Of a stretch of DNA of 64,000 nucleotides, positions 53,443 through 60,830 are shown piece after piece. The DNA comes from Ekhidna sp051379705 (GTDB lineage Bacteria; Bacteroidota; Bacteroidia; Cytophagales; Cyclobacteriaceae). The position numbers and the translations under genes are program-made. The stretch is from contig NZ_CP179868.1 of NCBI RefSeq assembly GCF_051379705.1, forward strand, positions 2,604,001-2,668,000, given 5' to 3'. The notes beneath the pieces were generated by a model. The model had not been told where the DNA came from and did no database searches. It saw only the letters and a program-made list of their open reading frames with translations. The number at the start of each line of letters is the position of its first letter. Within the stretch, counting starts at the first letter, position 1.

Positions 53443-54504
53443 ATGAGTAGGATAAAACTGGAAGATATTTTGTTTAAGCCGCCGCGTATTGTATGGCATT
53501 TGGTCTTCTGGGTCGTTTTCATCAGCTTTTTCTCATTGGTTTATGGAAGCTTTGAAGAGCAATATGGCAGGCAGTATTTAATTCAGCTGACTGATGCGAT
53601 TCTGCAAATACCTGCAGTGTATTTCACGCTTTATTTTTTGATGCCCAGATACCTCTTTAAGGAAAGGTATGTCGAGTTTATCACCTATCTGGTTTTACTT
53701 ATACTTTCTTTCAGTGCCCTGCATTGGTTTAATTATGTTTTGGTACAAGAACCGATTTTTTGGTCAGAGGACGATTACACTCCTGCTTTAATAAATTTCG
53801 GAAAGATGCTCAAGAACACCACCAAAGTCTACCCGGTTCTGGTCTTGGCGATTGTGATAAAGTGGTTCAAGTATTGGTATCGAGAGCAAAAATCCAATCA
53901 GCAGTTGGTGGAAGAAAAGCTGAAAGCTGAACTTAATTTTCTCAAGGCACAAGTTCATCCACATTTCCTTTTCAATACGCTAAACAACCTATACGCACTC
54001 ACGCTTAAGAAATCTAAGGATGCGCCGGAAGTGGTACTGAAACTTTCGGATTTACTCAATTACATGCTATATGAATGCACAGCCGATCAAGTACTGATTG
54101 AAAAAGAAATAAAGCTGCTCAATGACTACATCTCGCTTGAGCAAATACGATATGGCGACCGATTAAATATTTCGTTCAATATTTTGGGCAATGCAGGTGG
54201 TATGCGAGTTGCTCCACTGATGTTGCTTCCTTTTGTGGAAAATAGCTTCAAGCATGGAGTAAGCGAAGAAATGGATGAAGCATGGGTTAGCATAGACCTT
54301 GAGCTGAAGGAAGAAAAATTAACCTTAAAGGTTGAAAACAGTAAAAGTAAGCATGAGGAAAGAGATGACCAGTTCAACTATAAGCAGGGTATTGGGTTAA
54401 AGAATGTCCAGCGAAGGTTGGAGCTACTGTACCCGGAAAAACATTCACTTGAAATGCACGATTCGGTTGATTCATTTCTCATCGTACTCACACTAGAATT
54501 ATAA
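53443..54504 (+). CDS. LytS-type sensor histidine kinase
   Basis: A 353-residue membrane kinase with four N-terminal helices (about 18-145) and a His_kinase (PF06580) domain. The phospho-acceptor is His174 in QVHPHFLFNTLNNLY. The C-terminal ATP-binding part has PLMLLPFVENSFKHGV (N-box) and GIGLKNVQRRLELLYP (G-box). The family signals to LytTR response regulators. The next gene, two bases downstream, encodes one. The signal is not evident; the sensor region is only membrane helices with short loops. Confidence 0.93.
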   Translation: MSRIKLEDILFKPPRIVWHLVFWVVFISFFSLVYGSFEEQYGRQYLIQLTDAILQIPAVYFTLYFLMPRYLFKERYVEFITYLVLLILSFSALHWFNYVLVQEPIFWSEDDYTPALINFGKMLKNTTKVYPVLVLAIVIKWFKYWYREQKSNQQLVEEKLKAELNFLKAQVHPHFLFNTLNNLYALTLKKSKDAPEVVLKLSDLLNYMLYECTADQVLIEKEIKLLNDYISLEQIRYGDRLNISFNILGNAGGMRVAPLMLLPFVENSFKHGVSEEMDEAWVSIDLELKEEKLTLKVENSKSKHEERDDQFNYKQGIGLKNVQRRLELLYPEKHSLEMHDSVDSFLIVLTLEL

Positions 54505-54506
54505 TT

Positions 54507-55232
54507 ATGTCCTTGAAGTGCCTGATTGTAGATGATGAACCACTGGCCATTGAGATACTTCAATCGTATGTTGAACGAGTTGATTCGCTTGAATTAGTTG
54601 ATACATGCAGCAATGCAGTACAAGCCTTTGATGTACTGAAGAAAGAAAAAGTCGATCTCCTTTTTTTGGATATTCAGATGCCTAAGCTAACAGGTATCGA
54701 ATTTTTGAAGGCGCTGAATCCTACTCCGTCGGTCATCTTCACAACAGCATATCGAGAATACGCGGTAGAGAGCTACGAACTCAACGTAGTGGATTACTTG
54801 CTTAAGCCTATTGCTTTTGATCGGTTTTTGATGGCCATCAATAAGGTGGTAGAAAATGGAAATTCATCCACTTCAGAGATGGTAAACCAAGTAGTTGAAT
54901 CTGGAAATAACAGCGATCCATTTCTCTTCCTAAAGGTGGATCGGAAGATGGTAAAAGTGTACTTGAAAGAGATCACCTACATTGAGAGTTTGAAAGACTA
55001 TGTGAGAGTAAATACCGAAGATGGCAAGGAACTGGTATCGCTGCAGAAGATCAGCTACCTGGAAAAGAAGCTACCTTCAGATTGCTTTGTGCGGACACAT
55101 AAATCCTATATCATTTCGTTAAAGAAAATCTCGGCATACACCAACTCCGCCATTGAGGTTGGAGGCACAGAAGTACCGATAGGGAGAAGTTATAAGTCAG
55201 AGGTAGTGAAGGTGCTTAAAGATCAGGTTTAA
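54507..55232 (+). CDS. LytTR-family response regulator
   Basis: A 241-residue DNA-binding regulator. The receiver domain (1-120) has the acidic pair DDEP at 9-12 and the phosphorylation site Asp55 in LFLDIQMPKL. The LytTR DNA-binding domain (about 140-240) has FLKVDRKMVKVYLKEITYIES and FVRTHKSYII. It pairs with the kinase gene two bases upstream. Its 3' end overlaps the convergent fusion-protein gene by 17 bases. Targets beyond its own promoter are unknown. Confidence 0.94.
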   Translation: MSLKCLIVDDEPLAIEILQSYVERVDSLELVDTCSNAVQAFDVLKKEKVDLLFLDIQMPKLTGIEFLKALNPTPSVIFTTAYREYAVESYELNVVDYLLKPIAFDRFLMAINKVVENGNSSTSEMVNQVVESGNNSDPFLFLKVDRKMVKVYLKEITYIESLKDYVRVNTEDGKELVSLQKISYLEKKLPSDCFVRTHKSYIISLKKISAYTNSAIEVGGTEVPIGRSYKSEVVKVLKDQV

Positions 55233-56622
55233 ATCTAACTCGAACTTTCACTTTATCCTCAACATTTTTTCCATCCTGTTCTGTGGCCTTCCATTTTGGC
55301 CCTTCGTTTACAAGCCGGATTGCTTCTTGGTCGCAACCATATCCAAGGCTTTTCTTAATTGAAATGTCTGAAATTTTGCCGCTCGGATCGATGGTGAGTT
55401 CTAATACAACTGTCCCCTCTATTTCGTTGGTTTTGGCAGCCTCTGGATAGTTGAGGTTTTCATTCAGATATTTTTTATATGCGCGATTTCCTCCAAGGGG
55501 CTTAGCTGGAGAATAGCTGGTTTGCTGATCATTTTCTTCTTTGCCATAGCCTACTACGACAACTTCTTGAAGTTCTGTTGCTCCCCCAAGTGTCACATCT
55601 ACATATGATCTGTTTCCGACTTCAATTTCTTGCGATTCGAATCCAATGTAAGAAACGACCAAAGTCTGACTGCTTGTTTTTGGTAGTTCAAAATTCCCGT
55701 CCACATCTGTGGTCACGCCAGTTGTTGTACCTTTTATCACAACATTGACACCTGGAAGTGGCTCTCCTGAATCATCAATTACCGCGCCCGAAACAGTTTC
55801 GTTTGCTGATGCGCTTCTTAGAGCAGCAGCAGGTTCAGCCTTAGATCGCTTGGCGGACTTTTCTGCCTCAGCACTTGTACTGCTAGCAACAGCACGTTTC
55901 TCAGCAATGAGCGGCTGAGCAGTTATGACCACTTCATCTAGATCAGCCGAGTCTGTGAAGGATTCTAACCTGGATTTGCTCGCTTGAACACCTGCTACTT
56001 TTCCTTGAAGTGAACGAGCTGCGTCAGTGTCATCAGCCACTGCCAATTCTTCTGAAACCTCAGTTTCCTGTATTTCAGTTATGGTCGCAGCATCCATATT
56101 CTCTACGATCAATTCTTCCGGCTCCTCCTCCATGGCTAATTGAGCAACTTCATCATCTTTATCGGCGACTTTTAGTCCATCTTGATTGAATGTCTTAGGT
56201 TGAGAGTCCTCCACATCCACTAAATCCTCGGCAACCAATTCTTTAGCATCTGGAAGTTTAATGGTATCCGGATCAGGACTACTTTGAAAAAACTCTTTCG
56301 ACGGTTCTTCTTCAGCTGCTAGCTGCTCACCTTCAATAGTATTTGTAAAAAAGTAGACCGTGAAGGAGCCCAGCATTAGCAAAGCAACTACTGCAGCAAC
56401 CCTCATGAAAGGGAGAGGCGCTTTCCGACTAGAGGAAACTTGCTTTTTCAATTTAGCCAGATCGGCAAGCGCTTCTCCACCATGCTCTTCAAAGCCTTCA
56501 AGCGCTTCCTGGGCAAATGAATCATCCATTATCTCACGTTCAAACGTATGCGCTTCCTCAGGACTCATTTGTCCTTTCAGATATCTTTCAAATTGTTCGC
56601 TATGGTTTTTATCTACTGACAT
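55216..56622 (-). CDS. Anti-sigma-like membrane protein with CarboxypepD_reg and TonB C-terminal domains
   Basis: A 468-residue fusion. Residues 1-70 are cytosolic (FERYLKGQMSPEEAHTFE) and resemble the N-terminus of Bacteroidota anti-sigma factors. A membrane helix lies at about 72-92. A long acidic linker (95-200) follows. Residues 204-213 (SLQGKVAGVQ) match the plug signature of SusC-type receptors, with LDEVVITA at 228-235. A CarboxypepD_reg beta domain spans 276-345 (LPGVNVVIKGT). LQEVVVVGYG follows at 351-360. A TonB C-terminal domain is at about 385-468 (NYPEAAKTNEIEGTVVLEL). It overlaps the sigma factor gene by 14 bases. It probably controls that sigma factor; the periplasmic part may contact an outer-membrane receptor. 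Confidence 0.85.
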   Translation of the reverse strand: MSVDKNHSEQFERYLKGQMSPEEAHTFEREIMDDSFAQEALEGFEEHGGEALADLAKLKKQVSSSRKAPLPFMRVAAVVALLMLGSFTVYFFTNTIEGEQLAAEEEPSKEFFQSSPDPDTIKLPDAKELVAEDLVDVEDSQPKTFNQDGLKVADKDDEVAQLAMEEEPEELIVENMDAATITEIQETEVSEELAVADDTDAARSLQGKVAGVQASKSRLESFTDSADLDEVVITAQPLIAEKRAVASSTSAEAEKSAKRSKAEPAAALRSASANETVSGAVIDDSGEPLPGVNVVIKGTTTGVTTDVDGNFELPKTSSQTLVVSYIGFESQEIEVGNRSYVDVTLGGATELQEVVVVGYGKEENDQQTSYSPAKPLGGNRAYKKYLNENLNYPEAAKTNEIEGTVVLELTIDPSGKISDISIKKSLGYGCDQEAIRLVNEGPKWKATEQDGKNVEDKVKVRVRFKPDL

Positions 56623-57226
56623 TCTTGCTTTCGAGACACATTTTTAAATTTCGTTTACCATTCTGAATGTGACTCTTCACTTTCTTTAGTTCTATTCCTG
56701 TTTCTTCATTAACCTGATTATAGCTTTTCTTCTCCAAAAAGAAGAGCATCACACACTTCTTCTGCTCAGCTTTCAACTCCTCGATACAAGCTTCTAATGC
56801 TTCAAAGTCTTTTTCTAATTCTACTTTTTCACTATTAAGATGCACAGCTTCAGCAGATTCCATAAAAATATCCGCATGAACTTCAGGATTCTTTTTACGC
56901 AATTCCATCAGGCAATGATTTTTGGTAACCATAAATAGCCAGCTTTTGAAATGCTGCACTTCAGTGCTTAACAGCTTGGTACTTGTATGTTCATAGATAG
57001 CCATAGTGGCATCCTGACTGTCATCCCTATTTTTCAAATATTTCAAACACAGGCCATAAACCAAGTGCATGTACGCATTGAACAGGTTTCCATAAACCTG
57101 CTGATTGGCGGTTTCTCGGTATTGGAATAGGATTTCTTCATCCGTCGGCGATATGGTTTTGTCTTTATTCAGAAAAAATTTAAAATTTTTTATGGAATCT
57201 AATTCATGCCTGCATCTCAATGTCAA
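56609..57226 (-). CDS. ECF-family RNA polymerase sigma factor
   Basis: A sigma-70 family protein of about 185-205 residues. Region 2 is recognisable (FNAYMHLVYGLCLKYLKNRDDSQDA, then WLFMVTKNHCL). Region 4 ends in a helix-turn-helix (KSYNQVNEETGIELKKVKSHI). The start is unclear. The outermost start is a TTG at 57226 that overlaps the divergent VWA gene; the first 20 residues (lysine- and phenylalanine-rich) are probably not all translated. The stop overlaps the start of the membrane fusion gene, the usual sigma/anti-sigma arrangement. Confidence 0.88.
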   Translation of the reverse strand: MTLRCRHELDSIKNFKFFLNKDKTISPTDEEILFQYRETANQQVYGNLFNAYMHLVYGLCLKYLKNRDDSQDATMAIYEHTSTKLLSTEVQHFKSWLFMVTKNHCLMELRKKNPEVHADIFMESAEAVHLNSEKVELEKDFEALEACIEELKAEQKKCVMLFFLEKKSYNQVNEETGIELKKVKSHIQNGKRNLKMCLESKNVSR

Positions 57227-59070
57227 ATCAAATGAAAAAAGAGATGAAACAGTTAATAATCTTACTATCCCTTTCGCTGACGCTCAATGTTAGTGCCAAG
57301 TATGTAAATGGAACCGTGTATGATGATGCGGGGCAAGTATTACAAGGTGTAAATGTGGTGATCAAAGGAACTGCCGCAGGAGTAAGCACCGATATCAATG
57401 GCTTTTACTCTATCGATGTGCCGAATGAAAAGACTGTCTTAGTTTTTTCGTTCGTCGGTTATCAAACTCAGGAAATTGAGGTGGGAAGAAGGAAAATTAT
57501 TGATGTAACTCTTTCAAGTGAAATGGATGATCTTCAAGAAATAGTGGTCGTAGGTTATCCCGCAAAAGCAGAAAAACGTTCGCTCAATTATTCTGTTGCA
57601 GATCAGATGCAAAGTCGAGTTGCTGGTGTAAGCATTATGCCTTACGAACAGGAATATCACAATACGGAAGAATACGCTACGATCCATGAAAATGGATTCA
57701 GAAAAGTTTTAGATCATGCACTATCGACCTTTTCGATAGATGTGGATGCAGCGTCATACAGCAATGTTCGTAGGTTTATAAATAATGGACAGATGCCACA
57801 AAAAGATGCCGTGCGAATTGAAGAAATGATCAATTACTTCAACTACGAGTATAAAAATCCAACTGGAAAAGATCCTTTTTCAATCAATACTGAGATAGCA
57901 AAGTCGCCATGGAATGATAAGCACTTGATTGCTCATATTGGGCTTCAGGGAAAGAAGATTGAATTGGAAAATCTTCCTGCATCCAATATTGTCTTTCTGC
58001 TAGATGTATCTGGTTCAATGAGTGCACCAAATAAGTTACCATTATTGAAATCTGCTTTCAAGCTATTAGTGAATGAGCTACGACCACAAGACAAAGTATC
58101 TATTGTGGTCTATGCAGGAGCGGCAGGAGTGGTACTTGAGCCTACCGATGGAAATGATAAAAAGAAGATCATGGATGCGTTGGATCAACTCCAAGCCGGA
58201 GGATCTACTGCCGGTGGAGCAGGAATTAACTTGGCTTATAAAATTGCAAAAGAGCAATATGTAAAAGGTGGAAATAATCGAGTGGTGATAGCGACGGATG
58301 GTGATTTTAATGTTGGTGCCTCTAGTAATGCCTCAATGGAAAGACTCATCGAGGAGAAGCGAGAAGAAGGTGTGTTTTTAACTGTTCTTGGATTTGGAAT
58401 GGGTAACTACAAAGATTCTAAAATGGAAATTCTAGCAGATAAAGGCAATGGAAACTATGCCTACATTGACAATATGAAGGAAGCGAAAAAGGTGTTGGTG
58501 AATGAGTTTGGCGGAACCATGTTTACCATTGCCAAGGATGTGAAGATTCAGGTGGAATTTAATCCTGCAGTTGTACAAGCTTATCGTTTGATTGGATATG
58601 AAAACAGAATGTTGAATGATGAAGATTTCAATGATAATAAAAAAGATGCAGGTGAGTTGGGGAGTGGACACACAGTGACTGCATTGTATGAGATCATTCC
58701 TGTAGGAGTGGAAAGCGAGTTTGTAAAAGACATAGATCCGCTGAAGTACCAAACAAACGATGCCCCAATTGCTGGGGATTCGGACGAGCTTTTAACAGTG
58801 AAGTTTCGATACAAGGAGCCGGACGGGAATAAGAGTAAGCTCATCACCCAGGTGGTAGAAAATGAAATCAGAAAATCAAGTAATAATCTGGATTGGTCAA
58901 TGGCAGTTGCTGGATTTGGTATGTTGCTTAGAGATTCTGAATACAAAGGCGATATGACCTATGCTGATGTATTAAAAATGGCACGATCCTCTAAAGGTGA
59001 AGATGCCTTTGGGTACCGCAGTGAATTTATTGAGTTAGTGGATTTAGCTAGAAGTATGAGTCCACAGTAG
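57220..59070 (+). CDS. von Willebrand A protein with CarboxypepD_reg domain (YfbK-like)
   Basis: A secreted 616-residue protein (or about 612/608 residues from nested ATGs at 57232 and 57244) with a signal peptide ending near LNVSA. A CarboxypepD_reg domain (28-100) and LQEIVVVGY (105-113) are followed by QMQSRVAGVSI (129-139), a SusC-plug-like signature without a barrel. The YfbK N-terminal region (150-245) comes next. The VWA domain (255-430) has the MIDAS motif LDVSGSMS at 261-268, and a DUF3520-type C-terminus follows. It is divergent from the ECF/fusion genes and shares their beta domain. Protein binding through the metal site is expected; the partner is unknown. Confidence 0.88.
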   Translation: MSNQMKKEMKQLIILLSLSLTLNVSAKYVNGTVYDDAGQVLQGVNVVIKGTAAGVSTDINGFYSIDVPNEKTVLVFSFVGYQTQEIEVGRRKIIDVTLSSEMDDLQEIVVVGYPAKAEKRSLNYSVADQMQSRVAGVSIMPYEQEYHNTEEYATIHENGFRKVLDHALSTFSIDVDAASYSNVRRFINNGQMPQKDAVRIEEMINYFNYEYKNPTGKDPFSINTEIAKSPWNDKHLIAHIGLQGKKIELENLPASNIVFLLDVSGSMSAPNKLPLLKSAFKLLVNELRPQDKVSIVVYAGAAGVVLEPTDGNDKKKIMDALDQLQAGGSTAGGAGINLAYKIAKEQYVKGGNNRVVIATDGDFNVGASSNASMERLIEEKREEGVFLTVLGFGMGNYKDSKMEILADKGNGNYAYIDNMKEAKKVLVNEFGGTMFTIAKDVKIQVEFNPAVVQAYRLIGYENRMLNDEDFNDNKKDAGELGSGHTVTALYEIIPVGVESEFVKDIDPLKYQTNDAPIAGDSDELLTVKFRYKEPDGNKSKLITQVVENEIRKSSNNLDWSMAVAGFGMLLRDSEYKGDMTYADVLKMARSSKGEDAFGYRSEFIELVDLARSMSPQ

Positions 59071-59091
59071 TTTAGTGATTGAGTTTAGTCT

Positions 59092-59121
59092 AAGGCGATT
59101 CTGGAGAGGATCGCCTTTTTT
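59092..59121 (+). terminator. Rho-independent terminator after the VWA gene
   Basis: Stem AAGGCGATTC (59092-59101) pairs with GGATCGCCTT (59108-59117) around a six-base loop, with one G-T pair, and is followed by a run of T. It lies 22 bases after the stop. Confidence 0.8.
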
Positions 59122-59143
59122 ATTATCCTTGCAAGAAAACGGC

Positions 59144-59779
59144 ATGAGAAAAACTCTACAAACACTTTTTTTAATACTACTAGCTGTCTCAGCTGGAGCT
59201 CAGATTACGAATAAGGTGACATTTCTGGAGGGTAACATAAGCTACTCTGAGACTAAGTTCAAGACATCATCTTCCTTTTTTTCGTCATCATCTTTTGTGA
59301 CAGTAGCAAAATCTACAAATATCAACGCTGGAATGGGTTTTACAACTTCTGAAAAGTCTGCTTTCGGATTTACTCTCGGGAGGATTTCAAACACCAGTTC
59401 CGATATCAAATTTGGCTTAACTAGAATCGGGGTGTTTCATCAGAAATTTTATGAACTATCTGAAAAATTCTACTTTACACCTCGCTTGGAGTTTATTCTG
59501 GGTTTTGGTAAATCCACCTTCTTCGATCCATCAGGAGGAGGAAATGATACTGATGTTGACAATAGCGAAATGTTGATAGGATTTCTCCCGGCCCTCCAAT
59601 ATTTTATCAATGAAAAGTGGGCAATTACTGCATTAATTGGATCGATTAGCTATTCAAGACTAAAGGAAGCAGCGAGCGATTCTGACGCAGAGATTGTTAC
59701 GAAGAATGTTGATGTAAACTTGAATATCAATTCATTCAGATTGGGCTTCCAATATTATTTAATGAAGAAGAACAAATAG
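59144..59779 (+). CDS. Outer-membrane beta-barrel protein
   Basis: A 211-residue exported protein from the ATG at 59144, giving the signal peptide MRKTLQTLFLILLAVSAGAQ; an earlier ATG at 59075 would run through the terminator. The rest alternates polar and hydrophobic residues in strands typical of an eight- to ten-stranded OMP barrel, with a serine-rich loop (SSSFFSSSSF) near 42-52. It ends in NSFRLGFQYYLMKKNK, close to the aromatic-ending terminal strand of such porins. The function is unknown. It overlaps the aldo/keto reductase start by one base. Confidence 0.75.
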   Translation: MRKTLQTLFLILLAVSAGAQITNKVTFLEGNISYSETKFKTSSSFFSSSSFVTVAKSTNINAGMGFTTSEKSAFGFTLGRISNTSSDIKFGLTRIGVFHQKFYELSEKFYFTPRLEFILGFGKSTFFDPSGGGNDTDVDNSEMLIGFLPALQYFINEKWAITALIGSISYSRLKEAASDSDAEIVTKNVDVNLNINSFRLGFQYYLMKKNK

Positions 59780-60777
59780 TGCAAAAAGTACAACTCGGAA
59801 AATCGGATCTAAAAATTTCGCCAATCGTATTTGGAGCATGGGCTATAGGAGGCTGGGCCTGGGGTGGTAATGATGACCGGCAAGCGCTGGAAGCAATCAA
59901 AACCAGCTTTGATGCAGGTGTGACCAGCATAGATACTGCACCCATCTATGGGTATGGCCATAGCGAATCGCTTGTTGGTAAGGCAATCAAAGAGCTGGGT
60001 CGAGAGAATGTTGAAATCCTGACCAAATTTGGAATCAACTGGAAAACCACAAAAGGGGAATTTTACTTCAATGCGGAAGGAAACGGTGAGTCGTATGAGG
60101 TTTATGCATATGCTGGAAGAGATGGGATTATTCAGGAGGTTGAAGACAGCTTGAAGCGATTGGGTACAGATTATATTGACCTCTATCAGATCCATCGTCC
60201 TGATGCCACCACGCGCATTGAGGAAACCATGGAGGTTTTGAAGGAGCTTCAGCAGCAAGGCAAAATCAGAGCCATTGGCATGTCTAACCATACGGGCAAA
60301 AAAATGAAGCGAGCAGGGAAGGTCATTGATTTGGCATCAACCCAGTCACCCTACAGCATGGTATATCGCAAAATTGAAAAGGATATCGTACCATTTTGCG
60401 AAAAGGATAATGTCGGCATTTTAGCCTATAGTCCACTCCAGAGAGGATTGCTTACCGGCAAGATCACATCTGACTATGAATTCAAAGGAGACGATCATAG
60501 GCCAGGCACAAAATGGTTTAAAGAACCTAATCGCTCCAGAACCAATGAGTTCCTGCAAAAAATCAAACCAATCGCTGACGAACATGGTGTGGCCTTGGCT
60601 CAACTGGTAATCAACTGGACTGTTCAACGTCCGGGGATCACTGCAGCCTTAGTAGGTGCAAGAAACGCTGAACAGGCCAGTGAAAATGCCAAAAGTATGA
60701 GCTTCGAATTGTCGCCAGAAGAGATTACAATTATCAATTCCGAGCTTGAAAAGGTGGTTATTGATCACAACGCATAA
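59779..60777 (+). CDS. Aldo/keto reductase
   Basis: A NADPH-dependent TIM-barrel oxidoreductase of 332 residues. The catalytic tetrad is Asp52 and Tyr57 (DTAPIYGYG), Lys83 (LTKFG) and the His in DLYQIHRPD. The C-terminal NADPH-binding segment is present (GARNAEQASEN). The substrate cannot be read from the sequence. The GTG start overlaps the stop of the barrel protein gene. A strong terminator follows. Confidence 0.93.
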   Translation: MQKVQLGKSDLKISPIVFGAWAIGGWAWGGNDDRQALEAIKTSFDAGVTSIDTAPIYGYGHSESLVGKAIKELGRENVEILTKFGINWKTTKGEFYFNAEGNGESYEVYAYAGRDGIIQEVEDSLKRLGTDYIDLYQIHRPDATTRIEETMEVLKELQQQGKIRAIGMSNHTGKKMKRAGKVIDLASTQSPYSMVYRKIEKDIVPFCEKDNVGILAYSPLQRGLLTGKITSDYEFKGDDHRPGTKWFKEPNRSRTNEFLQKIKPIADEHGVALAQLVINWTVQRPGITAALVGARNAEQASENAKSMSFELSPEEITIINSELEKVVIDHNA

Positions 60778-60778
60778 A

Positions 60779-60812
60779 AAAACCACCTCATTTAGAGGTG
60801 GTTTTAATTTTT
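60779..60812. terminator. Bidirectional rho-independent terminator
   Basis: A perfect 11-base stem AAAACCACCTC / GAGGTGGTTTT (60779-60789 and 60795-60805) with a five-base loop has A/T runs on both sides. It serves both the aldo/keto reductase and the convergent thiamine-type receptor gene. Confidence 0.88.
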
Positions 60813-60830
60813 AGTAGAGTGACTTTCTTG

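Noticed and set aside
59075..59143. ATG at 59075 as start of the beta-barrel protein
   Set aside because: The extension passes through the terminator hairpin at 59092-59121 and precedes a clear signal peptide starting at 59144.
59809..60291. 160-codon minus-strand open frame opposite the aldo/keto reductase
   Set aside because: It is antisense to a well-conserved enzyme, has no start context and no recognisable domain.
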